From Nitratireductor aquimarinus (GTDB lineage Bacteria; Pseudomonadota; Alphaproteobacteria; Rhizobiales; Rhizobiaceae), in contig NZ_JAFKDE010000002.1 of the NCBI RefSeq assembly GCF_017255295.1, positions 310,001 through 374,000 of the forward strand: a DNA stretch of 64,000 bases. Direction: 5' to 3'. Positions 1 to 8,904 of the stretch are shown one piece after another; position 1 is the stretch's first letter, and each line of letters opens with the position of its first letter. Both the position numbers and the translations under genes were made by a program. A model generated the notes under the pieces. That model saw nothing but the letters and a program-made list of their open reading frames with translations. It had not been told where the DNA came from and ran no database searches.

Positions 1-1379
1 CCGCTGAAGGCCTGACCAAGCAGAAGGGCACTATCTATTTCAACACCACGGCTGATGTCTGGCGCTATTGGGATGGCAGCGCGTGGCAGACGTTTCCTTA
101 TTCAATCGTTGCCGATGGGGGCGTGACGGAAGAGAAGTTGGGGGACGGTGCTGTTGTAGAGGCAAAATTGGCGAATGAAAGCGTCTCAGGATCGAAGCTA
201 GCTGACGGGGCGGTTACAGAGGCGAAATTGTCGAATGGGCTGCTCTCGGCGTTGCCGCGCCTTACCGGTAGCGCAAGCGTGAGGCATGTTAGAGACGGCA
301 CATACATTTATGATGTGATCGAGCTAAGCAGTCCGTTCTTGTTGAACAAGGAATTCGCACCGAATGCCGCGCCTGACGGGGTTGTGGATCGCGTCACAGC
401 CCGCGAATACTCTAAGCTGTCCGGCCGGAAAGTTGTTATCAATGCGGACGGTTGGCGGAACGCCGACGGTTCTCCGGGGGCAGAAAAGCTGTCGGCGCGT
501 CCAATGGGATTGCAGATCGCAAACGGTATTCTCTATCAGGACTGGCAGGCCGCCGAACACCGGGACCAAGCCATCGTCATGATGAGCAATGGTAACCTCG
601 TGAAAGCTCTAAAGGGCAGCAAAACTGGGGCTGAGTGGATTGCTGATGGCGCGGTTTGGTCTGTTAGCTGGGGGGTGGTCTGCGTTGAAAACGGAGCAGC
701 TGTGAACGTTGATGGAACCTATGTAGGGACAGACGTAAGCGCGCGCACTGTTTTGGGCCAGAAACAAAGTGGTGAGATTGTAATCGTTCTTGTTGAAGGT
801 ATTTCCGGCTCATACGGGGCGACCGGGACACAGGCTGGGCAGATTGCCGAAGCTCTCGGCTGCGAGATAGCTTACATTTGCGATGGAGGCGGGTCTTCGC
901 AGGCTTGGTGGAAGAACACATACGCTGTCCCATCGTCCGACACTGCTGGGAACTATCCGACAGAACGAGGGGTGCCTTCGTTCCTGGTTTTTGATGCTAA
1001 CGTGGGTGTCGAGGAATATGATAGCGGCCTGATCGAGGTGCCTCTTGCAGCGGGGTATTCAGCGATGGGATCTCACTGGGGGATTGGACTGAGGCACAAA
1101 GGGCCGCAAATCAATGCGAGTGTCAGAATTAGCGGCACGTTCACCGATAACTCAGAGCCGCAAATAGGCCAAGCTTACCCGTATCGATACCATTCAACTT
1201 TCGACGGGCTCACACGGTTTGTCGCATCAGGGAACGGCGGTCGCCAAGTCGGTGTTTATGCGGGATCATCCAAAGAGTTCCGCGCAGGCGTTCACAATCT
1301 GGGGACAAATCCAACTTACGTTGCGGGCAGCGGGTATTGGCCTGCGCCATTTACCGATTTGGACATCGTAGATGCATAA
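1..1379 (+). CDS. Phage tail fibre with phosphodiester glycosidase domain (5' partial)
   Basis: The reading frame is open from base 3, so the gene begins upstream of the window; the GTG at 123 is internal. The visible N-terminal part has a WRYWDGSAWQ motif and short repeats of the form DGAVTEAKL/ADG, typical of trimeric phage tail fibres. The middle carries a phosphodiester-glycosidase (NAGPA, uncovering enzyme) signature: a glycine-rich run ending in DGGGSS near base 890, after an EIVIVLVEG strand. This family hydrolyses sugar-1-phosphodiester bonds. The C-terminal 130 residues look like a beta-rich receptor-binding tip. Inferred role: binding and trimming a surface glycan that contains sugar-1-phosphate links. 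Enzyme activity is inferred from the motif only. Confidence 0.8.
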   Translation, partial: AEGLTKQKGTIYFNTTADVWRYWDGSAWQTFPYSIVADGGVTEEKLGDGAVVEAKLANESVSGSKLADGAVTEAKLSNGLLSALPRLTGSASVRHVRDGTYIYDVIELSSPFLLNKEFAPNAAPDGVVDRVTAREYSKLSGRKVVINADGWRNADGSPGAEKLSARPMGLQIANGILYQDWQAAEHRDQAIVMMSNGNLVKALKGSKTGAEWIADGAVWSVSWGVVCVENGAAVNVDGTYVGTDVSARTVLGQKQSGEIVIVLVEGISGSYGATGTQAGQIAEALGCEIAYICDGGGSSQAWWKNTYAVPSSDTAGNYPTERGVPSFLVFDANVGVEEYDSGLIEVPLAAGYSAMGSHWGIGLRHKGPQINASVRISGTFTDNSEPQIGQAYPYRYHSTFDGLTRFVASGNGGRQVGVYAGSSKEFRAGVHNLGTNPTYVAGSGYWPAPFTDLDIVDA

Positions 1380-1394
1380 TGGAAACGGGCAAGA

Positions 1395-1598
1395 CTAGGG
1401 CGCCGAACCGGCGCTCTCCAGTCTCCGAAGTGCGCGTGCCCTCTGCTCGTTCTCGTAGCAATTGCATTCGCTGCCGCAGTCGGGACAGTCTTGGTCCATG
1501 AGGCTGTCAAGGAGCGAGTCTATCGTGCAGCCGCGAAGGGCAAATGTCATTGCGACGCCGCTGCCGGCTCCTAAAAAATACCAGATGAGGTTTTCCAT
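1395..1598 (-). CDS. Small membrane protein, paralogue of 7908-8036
   Basis: Sixty-seven residues starting MENLIWYFLGAGSG, with one N-terminal membrane segment of about 20 residues and a Cys-rich, charged tail (CPDCGSECNC). It runs against the tail-fibre gene, 15 bases beyond its stop. A second, shorter protein in this window (7908-8036, minus strand) begins MWELIWYFLG and has the same layout, which supports both as real genes. A purine-rich stretch precedes the ATG. No function is recognised. Its place beside tail and cargo genes fits a prophage accessory (moron) gene. Confidence 0.55.
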   Translation of the reverse strand: MENLIWYFLGAGSGVAMTFALRGCTIDSLLDSLMDQDCPDCGSECNCYENEQRARALRRLESAGSAP

Positions 1599-1953
1599 AC
1601 TGAGTTCGTCTCTCGTTGAACTCCCACAAGACCATGAGAATTATTCGTTAGCCAGTACCTCAAATGTGAAAGTCTCTGCGTTTTCCTGTTCTCGTTGCTT
1701 TGCAGAAGTGAGACAGCCCGTAGTTGAATGGGGATGGAGAGACAAAATTCCGCCACTTCAGCGCTTTGATTTCCTCGAAACCACCTTGCCACATTTGATG
1801 TCGTCACGTGGGGCGTCAACCACATTAGTTGAAAGGCTTTGCCTGATTCGTTTCATCTGAGGCCTTGTGCTCATAGATGAACGTTAAGGGATCGCCCCGC
1901 GCTTCGGCAGAGCCAAAGGCCATTGTCGCAGGTGTATCGAGCTCCGCGACACA
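1599..1953. other. Intergenic stretch, no gene recognised
   Basis: Open frames on both strands here have poor composition and no start signals. I see no RNA gene, repeat or clear terminator. It probably holds the promoters of the small minus-strand gene to the left and of the cargo genes to the right. Confidence 0.4.
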
Positions 1954-2160
1954 ATGCACCCAGAAACGATCATTGGCGACATCCTAAGGTTGTGGTCTAA
2001 TGGCGGAAAATCTAGGCGCGTCTCTGAACTCTTGAAAGAGGCAGCATGCTGGGATAACAGCCACAATGAAGCCATGGTCCTCCCCAACAAGGTGCAACGG
2101 TCGCGTTTTCTCGGGGTAGAGGGGCAGTATGTCGCCAGACTAAGGATGTTTATTGCGTGA
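1954..2160 (+). CDS. Possible small protein upstream of Stealth gene
   Basis: A 68-residue frame (MHPETIIGDILRLW...) ending in a GTGA overlap with the next gene, whose GTG start lies at 2157. The overlap would be typical of translational coupling, and the peptide reads like a small helical protein. However there is no clear ribosome-binding site, no recognised domain, and the frame could be a remnant. It is listed as a weak possibility only. Confidence 0.25.
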   Translation: MHPETIIGDILRLWSNGGKSRRVSELLKEAACWDNSHNEAMVLPNKVQRSRFLGVEGQYVARLRMFIA

Positions 2161-3737
2161 AAAGTGCATTAAAAAAATTGCGGAAAAAATGGGTTGTAAA
2201 GCCAATTAAGAGTACTCTTGGTATTTTTGGATATGACATCGTCTCACTGAAGAGGAAAGTCCCAGATTATATTCCAAAAGACCCTGAGAGTGTTTTTGAG
2301 AATCGCAGGTTTCTCCTCTCGCCTCGCGAAAATCCTCTCTGTTTTGAGGATTTCCTAAAATTTCTTGAAGCGCAGAACGGAACCGCAATCCTCATCCGAG
2401 ATAGTGCCGCAAAGTATCCTAAAATCTGCACTCCATCAGGTAGTAAAAAGGAGATGCTTGAGGCATTAGCTGCGTTCTGCTCTCACGAAGGCGCGTTCCT
2501 AAAATATCGTATCAGAAATAGGGCGCGAGAATGTGTTGATCTTGCTTCTCTGAATGCTGATTTTGCATCGGTAAAGAGTGCAAATGTACAAATAGTCTCA
2601 CTCCGGTCAATTGAGCAGATATCTTTACAGCTTGAGTTTTGGGATTCTGAAGAAGAATACTATACGGCTCCGGGGCAAAACATGATAGCGCGGCGTCTTT
2701 GGAAAGACGTAGCCGCAGATTGTGGGCTTTTTCAACCCGGAAGGATCGTTGACTACTCTACAGTTTTGCCCCATCCCCATGAAATGGAGCATCAATTCCA
2801 GATTGATCTCGTTTTCACGTGGGTGAATGCTGAGGATCCTGAATGGCAGAAGCTCTACGAGGCCTATGCTCCCGCGCAGAAAAAAGATGGTTCGAGCCGG
2901 TCACGGTTTCACAATCGTGATGAGCTCAAGTATGCGTTGCGCTCGTGGGATCTCTATGCACCGTTTATTCGCAAGGTTTTCATCGTTTCAAACTGTGCCC
3001 CGCCGGAATGGTTGGATCTTGATAACAAGCGCGTTGTTTGGGTGCCGCACGAGGATATATTCCCCGAGAGCGCTCTGCCGACGTTTAGTTCTCATGCAAT
3101 AGAGACGCGACTGCATCACATACCAGGTCTTTCAGACCACTTTATCTACAGCAATGACGACTTTTTGCTGACACGACAGGCGTATGCATCTGATTTCTAC
3201 TTTCCTTCGGGGATAGCTAAGGTGCGGCTTGAGCCCTATGGAATGGTGATTGGAGAGCCCAAGTCGGGTAGACCCGACTATCTCAATGGCGCGATAAATG
3301 CGAACGCGCTACTCGAAGGTGTATTTGAACGATCGACGACACAGCTTGTCACCCACTCCCCGCAACCGATGCTCAAAGATGTTCTGAAAGAGATTGAGGA
3401 GCGGTTTGAAGAGCACATAACGCGGACAACGCACAATAAGTTTAGAGCTGTCGATGATGTTGCAGTCACAGGTTATCTGCATGCCCACTTCGCAATACTG
3501 ATCGGGAGGGCTGTGTATGATCAAACGCCCGTACAGCTGATTCAGCAGAACCACAAATTTGAAGAGATTTTCTCTAGATTGGTTCGTAATAAGAGGGAGG
3601 GCGGGAGAAATCCGCTTTCCATATGTGTAAATGATGGTGCCGATAGTCATCTTAATAAGTCATGGAATGTATCTCTGTTGGCCTTCCTGGATGAGTTTTA
3701 TCCGAATAAGTCCTCTTTTGAGAAAGTAACGACATGA
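2157..3737 (+). CDS. Stealth-family sugar-1-phosphotransferase (first copy)
   Basis: A 526-residue protein of the Stealth family, which transfers hexose-1-phosphate from UDP- or CMP-type donors to make phosphodiester-linked glycans (bacterial capsule polymerases; eukaryotic GlcNAc-1-phosphotransferase GNPTAB). Conserved regions are visible in order: CR1 [14 protein letters not shown] near residue 215, CR2 [11 protein letters not shown] with KVFIVSN near 255-280, CR3 with YSNDDF near 332, and CR4 ICVNDG near 492. The first 200 residues are an unassigned extension. The start is a GTG at 2157, with AAGGA about ten bases upstream. The stop overlaps the epimerase start (ATGA). The DNA is clearly more A+T-rich than the host genes to the right, suggesting transfer. 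Donor and acceptor sugars are unknown. Confidence 0.85.
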   Translation: MKSALKKLRKKWVVKPIKSTLGIFGYDIVSLKRKVPDYIPKDPESVFENRRFLLSPRENPLCFEDFLKFLEAQNGTAILIRDSAAKYPKICTPSGSKKEMLEALAAFCSHEGAFLKYRIRNRARECVDLASLNADFASVKSANVQIVSLRSIEQISLQLEFWDSEEEYYTAPGQNMIARRLWKDVAADCGLFQPGRIVDYSTVLPHPHEMEHQFQIDLVFTWVNAEDPEWQKLYEAYAPAQKKDGSSRSRFHNRDELKYALRSWDLYAPFIRKVFIVSNCAPPEWLDLDNKRVVWVPHEDIFPESALPTFSSHAIETRLHHIPGLSDHFIYSNDDFLLTRQAYASDFYFPSGIAKVRLEPYGMVIGEPKSGRPDYLNGAINANALLEGVFERSTTQLVTHSPQPMLKDVLKEIEERFEEHITRTTHNKFRAVDDVAVTGYLHAHFAILIGRAVYDQTPVQLIQQNHKFEEIFSRLVRNKREGGRNPLSICVNDGADSHLNKSWNVSLLAFLDEFYPNKSSFEKVTT

Positions 3738-4870
3738 TTAAGACGCTTTGTGTTTTTGGAACGCGACCCGAGGCTATCAAGATGGCGCCTTTGGCTCTGG
3801 CTCTTCAGCAGCATCCAGATATTGATGGTCGCGTCTGCGTAACCGGACAGCACCGCGAGATGCTCGACAGCGTATTGTCATTTTTTGAGATCAAGCCAGA
3901 TTTTGATTTGGATGTCATGCGGCCAGATCACTCGTTGAATACTTTGTCGTCTGCGATTTTGAGCGGATTAGATAGTGTCTTTAAAAGGTATCGTCCTGAT
4001 CTTGTTCTCGTGCACGGGGATACGACAACAAGCTTTATTGCGGCGCTTGCCAGCTTTTACGAGAGCATTCCGGTCGCGCATGTCGAGGCGGGGCTCCGAA
4101 CTGGCAACATAAAGTCACCTTGGCCGGAGGAGGCAAACCGAACGCTAATTGCGCCGATAGCTCAGCATCATTTTGCGCCGACGCAGTCATCTAGAGAGAA
4201 TTTATTACGAGAGGGTGTGCCGCCGGATAGTGTCATAGTAACAGGTAATACTGTTATTGATTCATTGTTTTCTGTTGTTCGGAAATTTGAAGAAAAGCCA
4301 TTCATTGCAGAATCGTTTAAGGAGAAATTCTCTTTCTTGGATGAACGTAAGCGCATGATTCTTGTCACCGGACATCGCCGAGAGAGCTTTGGCGATGGGT
4401 TCGATAGAATATGTAATGCAATTGCGAATATAGCACGGGATAATAGAGACGTTCAGATTGTGTATCCTGTTCACTTGAATCCAAACGTAAGGGGGCCGGT
4501 GGAAAGGAATCTATCGGGGCACGAGAATATTTTTCTGATCGAGCCGCAAGAGTACCTTCCGTTCGTCTATCTTATGAACAGAGCGTATCTTCTAATTACG
4601 GATTCGGGAGGCGTTCAAGAAGAGGCGCCCTCATTGGGGAAACCAGTTTTAGTAATGCGGGACAATACGGAGCGCCCGGAAGCAATAAAAGCAGGAACGG
4701 TGCTCCTGGTCGGCACGAATGCAAATCGTATTGTCGCGGAGACGCAGAAGTTATTGGATGACGTTGAGAAGTACAAAGAAATGAGCCGCGCACATAATCC
4801 CTACGGAGACGGGTGCGCCGTACAGCGTATCATTGATAGAATAATTGAAAGATGTGGTGCTCCTGGGTGA
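3734..4870 (+). CDS. wecB: UDP-N-acetylglucosamine 2-epimerase (non-hydrolysing)
   Basis: A 378-residue protein with the WecB/MnaA fold: N-terminal [21 protein letters not shown] near residue 38, the HVEAGLRTG motif near 115, TGHRRESFG near 212 and [10 protein letters not shown] near 295. It interconverts UDP-GlcNAc and UDP-ManNAc in the cytoplasm. It overlaps the Stealth gene by four bases (ATGA), so the two are probably co-translated. Length is normal for the family. Inferred job: supplying UDP-ManNAc (or keeping the UDP-GlcNAc balance) as donor for the neighbouring phosphotransferase, as in ManNAc-1-P capsules. A+T-rich like its neighbour. Confidence 0.9.
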   Translation: MIKTLCVFGTRPEAIKMAPLALALQQHPDIDGRVCVTGQHREMLDSVLSFFEIKPDFDLDVMRPDHSLNTLSSAILSGLDSVFKRYRPDLVLVHGDTTTSFIAALASFYESIPVAHVEAGLRTGNIKSPWPEEANRTLIAPIAQHHFAPTQSSRENLLREGVPPDSVIVTGNTVIDSLFSVVRKFEEKPFIAESFKEKFSFLDERKRMILVTGHRRESFGDGFDRICNAIANIARDNRDVQIVYPVHLNPNVRGPVERNLSGHENIFLIEPQEYLPFVYLMNRAYLLITDSGGVQEEAPSLGKPVLVMRDNTERPEAIKAGTVLLVGTNANRIVAETQKLLDDVEKYKEMSRAHNPYGDGCAVQRIIDRIIERCGAPG

Positions 4871-5031
4871 GGTTTTCCCGCGTTGGATAAAGCGCTGCGA
4901 GAGCGCATCTAGCGCCGGAACCAATGGCGTTGGGGCGGCGCGAGGGGCTTCTTGTGCGCGGGCAGTGCTACCGGGACGTTGAGTGTAACGGCCAATACTC
5001 TTTCGGTGCCAGGTGCCATATTCCTATAATA

Positions 5032-5877
5032 TTACGAGTTTATTGCCCTCCGGAACAACTGCCTGACACGTGACTTGAGGCCCTTTCGCTTAGCAGTTGT
5101 AATTGATTTGCGTGTCTGCGATGCGTAATGTTCCGATAGAAAGTGCCGTATTCTCGGTGTCCAGATGAGTTCACGTTTGATGTATATGACGTTGTAGAGA
5201 TAGCGGGATTGATAGTCGCGAGCAAAGGGAACAAAACCTCTTGAGTAAAGATGGCGAGAAACGTCTCTTGTCAGCCATTGGCCCTCCCATAGTGGGCGGT
5301 CCTGAACTTCAACAAAGGCGACTTGAACTGCATCCATGATACCATCAGCGCCTTCAAAGACGTCTTTGTTCGCACCTTCAACGTCTACCCAAAGCGCTAT
5401 ACGCTTCGCTTGAACGGGCTCGAAATAGGTGTCCATACGCACAGCATCTACAGTAACGGGCTTTGACTCTTGGTCAGACGCCAAGAGAGAGCCAGAGCCG
5501 TCCGCTGACGGTCTCCCTTCTACAACCCTGACGTTGAAGGTGATTTTTCCATTCTTCGATGTAAGGGCGTTGTGTACGTAGTCTATGTTCTCGCGTTGGT
5601 TTGCCCCATCGTTCCTAAATCTGCGATACGTGTAGGGGTTAGCCTCAAAAGCTACGATCTTCGCATCGGGCAGATGTCTCCGTGCCCGCCTTGAAGAATT
5701 TGCATCTTTTGCCCCCGCTTCAATAAAAAGGTCAGCATCTAGCTCGGTGATTATTCGAAAGAATAGGCGTTCTAGCTGGTTTACTGATCTGAGGCGCTCA
5801 GGTTTCTTCGTAAGGTCATACGATGAGGCTGTAGCGAACATGGATAGATCAAGAATTTCGAGAATCTCTTCAGTCAT
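5032..5877 (-). CDS. FkbM-family methyltransferase
   Basis: A 281-residue SAM-dependent methyltransferase of the FkbM type. The binding region reads FIEAGAKDANSSRRARR (in place of the usual DVGAxxG) followed by KIVAFEANPYTYRRF, and WVDVEGANKDVFEGA matches the family's conserved D-E-G motif near residue 165. These enzymes O-methylate sugars or polyketides. GGAGGAGGG lies just before the ATG. It sits on the minus strand inside a block of glycan genes, so the substrate is probably a sugar of the surface polysaccharide. The C-terminal 40 residues are basic. Confidence 0.8.
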   Translation of the reverse strand: MTEEILEILDLSMFATASSYDLTKKPERLRSVNQLERLFFRIITELDADLFIEAGAKDANSSRRARRHLPDAKIVAFEANPYTYRRFRNDGANQRENIDYVHNALTSKNGKITFNVRVVEGRPSADGSGSLLASDQESKPVTVDAVRMDTYFEPVQAKRIALWVDVEGANKDVFEGADGIMDAVQVAFVEVQDRPLWEGQWLTRDVSRHLYSRGFVPFARDYQSRYLYNVIYIKRELIWTPRIRHFLSEHYASQTRKSITTAKRKGLKSRVRQLFRRAINS

Positions 5878-6100
5878 GTATTCCCTCCTCCCCGCTTAAA
5901 GAACGCAAAAGAAGTCCTTCGCCATTGGTGGATTTTGCGGGCGAGGCGATGATTGCAGAAGGGGAAGGTGTTTGGGAAGAGAGATTCGCCTTACTTCCAT
6001 ATGGTGCGAAACGCACCGTTTCGTGCAGCAATCCCCGGAGGCCGGGCGCTCGCTGCGTTGGTTCTGCTTCTGTCTGTCTGCCTGGGGAGGGCGGAGGGAC

Positions 6101-6121
6101 GCCGACGAGCGGGTGCGTTCT
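6101..6121 (+). repeat. Short dispersed repeat A, copy 1
   Basis: GCCGACGAGCGGGTGCGTTC, an imperfect copy of a motif also found at 6321 and 8166. It is the shortest and most diverged of the three copies. Confidence 0.5.
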
Positions 6122-6320
6122 CAAAAAAACTGCCGGTGGCTCAGGGGCCTATTCTGCTTTGCGGTTCAAATACTCGTCAGCTCTCACGCTTCAAGACAGA
6201 CGCCAACGGTAACATGACTGCCGCGCTGATCGCGCCCAGCATGAAGCAGTACAGCAGCGCTTTATCAAGTTGGTTCACCGGCGTCGACTTATGGGAGTTT
6301 GCTAAAGGCAAATCATGGCT

Positions 6321-6350
6321 GTGAGCGCCGACGAGCGAGTGCGTTTTAAT
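6321..6350 (+). repeat. Short dispersed repeat A, copy 2
   Basis: Begins GTGAGCGCCGACGAGCGAG and continues TGCGTTTTAAT. The similarity to the copy at 8166 runs on loosely for about 20 more bases. It lies upstream of the second Stealth gene, as the copy at 8166 lies upstream of the NUDIX gene. Confidence 0.6.
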
Positions 6351-6470
6351 CTACGTCTTGAGGCTTGGGGACCCAGGGCAAAGATCTTCGCCCGCCGGCT
6401 GCGCCAAGATAGCCGCATGGTGTCAACGCACCATTGGTGTGATCACGTAATGCCCAGGCTGAGTTTGCAG

Positions 6471-6523
6471 AAAAATCCCCGCCGAATGTTCGTTGAGTGG
6501 GGCTCTATTCGGCGGGGCAGAGG
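6471..6523. repeat. GC-rich hairpin repeat B, copy 1
   Basis: CCCCGCCGAA (6477-6486) pairs with TTCGGCGGGG (6508-6517), a perfect 10-bp stem around a loop containing GAGTGGGGCTC. An A-run lies directly left of the stem, so on the minus strand it reads as stem followed by ATTTTT, like an intrinsic terminator for leftward transcription. A near-identical copy, including flanks and loop core, is at 8905-8957. Confidence 0.7.
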
Positions 6524-6745
6524 GGGGAGTCTCTGCGCCTGCGGGCGCAATCCTCTGGAGTTATATCGGCGGGCGTCAGTATCGTAAGGACGGAGTTGGC
6601 GGAAGTACAGGATGGGCGGAAATCGCCTGACCCGAGTAGGATGGTTGCTGCATAAAAGTGGATGTGTGATTGCAGTCGCTGATAGCGTTGCCTTATTAAA
6701 TAACTCATGTCAGAACCCGCTTGAATTGCTAGCAAAGGCCCCCGT

Positions 6746-7840
6746 GTGTTCAAGAAAATTGCAAAGCGCATCGCCCACCCGTCTGTCGCTCGCGTAGGCG
6801 ACTATCTTGTAAAACGAGTGACACAGGGCGCTGTAACCAGGCAGAGCGCACGTCTGTATACGCGCGGGCTGCGGGCAATCGAAACTGGTATGTTCACTCC
6901 CCAGTTCCCAGTGGACGTTGTATATACATGGGTGGATCGTAGCGACCCCAAGTTCGATGAGTCATTCCGACTTCATCTTCCCGCTGGCGAAATGGTTCCC
7001 CATTCGACGCCAGACCGGTTCACCGATCACGATGAACTGAAGTATTCGCTGCGCTCCCTTGAGACTTTCGCGCCTTGGGTGCGCAAGGTGTTTATCGTAA
7101 CAAATGGGCAGCGCCCTGCTTGGCTAGCCGATAACCCAAAGATTGAGGTGGTGAGTCATGCGCAGATTCTGGATGAGCAATATTTGCCTACGTTCAACTC
7201 CCATGTGATTGAATCTGCGTTGCATCGCATACCGAGCCTTGCTGAGCATTATATCTATATGAACGATGACGTGATGTTTCTCCGCAAAAGCACCCTATGT
7301 GACGCCTTCACTGAGACGGGGCATGCATACGGGTTCATCTCATGGCGGGGGGTGTCAAAGGGGCCACCCGCTGTGTGGGAGAATGCAAATGATTGGGCTA
7401 CGAAGAACGCCCGTGATCTTCTCTACGATCAGTATGGGGTCTATTTTGAAAGGCGCTTCCGTCACCAGTTCCATCCTCAGCGGAAATCGGTGGCAGAAGA
7501 ATGCGAGAAGTTGTTTTCAGGCCGTTATCATGAGTTCCGGCAAAACAAATTTCGCCAGAAAAATGATCTTCTAACGACCAGCTTCATGCACCAGTATGTG
7601 GGCTACATGATGGGTGAATTTCTATTCACCCATCTGGATGGCTACTTTGTGCGCATAAGAGAAGCGAGTGCAGACGCGCATTACGCCAAGATCATGGCAG
7701 ATATGGAAAAAGGAAACGTTCGACTCTCGGGTTGCTTCAATGACTATCTTCCAGAAGGGCGTCAGAATGTTGCATATGCGGAGAAATTAAAGGAATTTCT
7801 GGGCAGAATTTTCCCGGAAAAGTCTGCATTCGAAATCTGA
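6746..7840 (+). CDS. Stealth-family sugar-1-phosphotransferase (second copy)
   Basis: A 364-residue Stealth protein without the long N-terminal extension of the first copy. CR1 is VDVVYTWVDRSDPKF near residue 57, CR2 HDELKYSLRSLETFAPW with KVFIVTN near 95, CR3 HYIYMNDDVMFLR near 170, and CR4 GCFNDYLPEG near 330 before a closing FPEKSAFE. All family regions are present, so it is probably active. It uses a GTG start. The two copies differ enough to expect different donors or acceptors. It lies between the hairpin repeat and a minus-strand small gene, in the prophage cargo block. Confidence 0.85.
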   Translation: MFKKIAKRIAHPSVARVGDYLVKRVTQGAVTRQSARLYTRGLRAIETGMFTPQFPVDVVYTWVDRSDPKFDESFRLHLPAGEMVPHSTPDRFTDHDELKYSLRSLETFAPWVRKVFIVTNGQRPAWLADNPKIEVVSHAQILDEQYLPTFNSHVIESALHRIPSLAEHYIYMNDDVMFLRKSTLCDAFTETGHAYGFISWRGVSKGPPAVWENANDWATKNARDLLYDQYGVYFERRFRHQFHPQRKSVAEECEKLFSGRYHEFRQNKFRQKNDLLTTSFMHQYVGYMMGEFLFTHLDGYFVRIREASADAHYAKIMADMEKGNVRLSGCFNDYLPEGRQNVAYAEKLKEFLGRIFPEKSAFEI

Positions 7841-7907
7841 ACGAGCCCATATCAAGGCTGCCCACAGTTCTCCTATTCGCCTCAGATTTAAACTAGGCTA
7901 TGGCAGC

Positions 7908-8036
7908 TTACATCCACTCGTCTTCGGTTGTGTCATCCAATTCACTTGTAGCGTCGTCGCTCCGTGACCGCATAAACGCAACAGCTATAGCTATGCCGCT
8001 TATGATGCCGAGAAAATACCAGATCAACTCCCACAT
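7908..8036 (-). CDS. Small membrane protein, paralogue of 1395-1598
   Basis: A 42-residue protein read on the minus strand: it begins MWELIWYFLGIISGIAIAV, one membrane helix, then an acidic tail ending DEWM. GGGAGGGG lies eight bases before the ATG, a strong ribosome-binding site. The start LIWYFLG..SG.A matches the 67-residue protein at 1395-1598. Both lie in the prophage cargo region on the minus strand. Function is unknown; a one-helix inner-membrane peptide could be a superinfection-exclusion or lysis-timing factor, but that is a guess. Confidence 0.6.
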   Translation of the reverse strand: MWELIWYFLGIISGIAIAVAFMRSRSDDATSELDDTTEDEWM

Positions 8037-8165
8037 TGGTTTGCCCCTCCCGTCAGGTCATTGTTTTATTATGGATTGTATCGTGTCGTAAACTCGTGAC
8101 TTTGTCCCTTGGAGCCTGTGACCTGCTCGCCGGTATGGTCCAATAGAGCTCAGGCCTCAGTAGGA

Positions 8166-8195
8166 GTGAGCGCCGACGAGCGAGGGCGTTCTAAT
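8166..8195 (+). repeat. Short dispersed repeat A, copy 3
   Basis: GTGAGCGCCGACGAGCGAG followed by GGCGTTCTAAT, matching the copy at 6321. It lies about 170 bases upstream of the NUDIX gene. Confidence 0.6.
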
Positions 8196-8361
8196 ACACG
8201 TCCTAAGCTAGGGGCTTCAAGGGCGATTAATCTCGCTCGTTGGCCTGTGTCGGGTTCTGGAAGAGGCAGGCGGCGTGGGTTGCTTGGCGAGGTATCCTGT
8301 CATTGCCTGTGCGTGGGAAACGGATATGTTGCTCGCGCAAGAAAGATGGATCGAGAGAGCA

Positions 8362-8793
8362 ATGCGCCAAAGAATTATTGTTTGTCCGTTGATCGAGAAT
8401 GAAGGCGCGTACCTTCTTTGCAAGATGCCCAGTGATCGTGGCGTCTTCCCCGGTCAATGGGCGCTTTCAGGTGGTGGCTTGGAGCAAGGCGAGAGCATTT
8501 CCGCTGGGCTGCTTCGAGAGATCGCTGAAGAATTAGGGTCCGAGCTGGCGATCGAGCACGTGCAGCCTTGGACATTCCGCGACGATGTAAGGACGAAGAC
8601 CTATCCTGACGGCACATCCGAACAGATTTATATGATCTATCTGATTTTTGACTGCAGGGCGGCCAATCGTAACGTCTCAATCAACGACGAATTCGAGGAC
8701 TTTGCGTGGGTTCTACCCAGCGATCTTGGGCAGTACGATCTTAATGAGGCGACGCGTGTCACTCTCGCGTCGAAAGGCTTGATAAACTCGTAG
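8362..8793 (+). CDS. nudI: NudI-type NUDIX nucleoside triphosphatase
   Basis: A 143-residue NUDIX hydrolase. I chose the ATG at 8362 ([19 protein letters not shown]) because NudI proteins start exactly there and GAGAG precedes it; the longer frame upstream has no support. The Nudix box [22 protein letters not shown] spans about residues 38-59, with the essential REIAEEL. The sequence recalls the enterobacterial NudI along its whole length ([26 protein letters not shown]). NudI hydrolyses pyrimidine deoxynucleoside triphosphates to monophosphates. In the prophage it could alter nucleotide pools, or act on a nucleotide sugar, given its glycan neighbours. Likely acquired by transfer. Confidence 0.85.
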   Translation: MRQRIIVCPLIENEGAYLLCKMPSDRGVFPGQWALSGGGLEQGESISAGLLREIAEELGSELAIEHVQPWTFRDDVRTKTYPDGTSEQIYMIYLIFDCRAANRNVSINDEFEDFAWVLPSDLGQYDLNEATRVTLASKGLINS

Positions 8794-8904
8794 TGCGCCA
8801 CTTCGAGTCTATGGCGACACTGTCTCCACTACCTGCCTAATGGTGCGCTTTCTGCCGGTCCAGGCTTGGTGTGTGCTTTTAGACAAACATCGAAACTCAG
8901 GTGC

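Larger units (their letters stand above)
5878..6745. other. Long non-coding stretch with repeats and hairpins
   Basis: No open frame here has convincing coding character. The stretch holds two copies of a short repeat (6101-6121, 6321-6350) and a 10-bp GC-rich hairpin (6477-6517). Immediately after come a GCGCC-TGCG-GGCGC hairpin (6535-6548) inside a CAGAGG/CCTCTG pair (6519-6557), and GGCG-GAAAT-CGCC near 6617. A weak minus-strand frame near 6185-6310 would give a 40-residue one-helix peptide ending ASVLKRES, but no start signal supports it. The right part may be a structured leader of the second Stealth gene. Confidence 0.45.

Noticed and set aside
5870..6124. An 84-codon minus-strand frame overlapping the FkbM start
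   Set aside because: The composition is unlike a protein and it runs through repeat A. No start signal is present.
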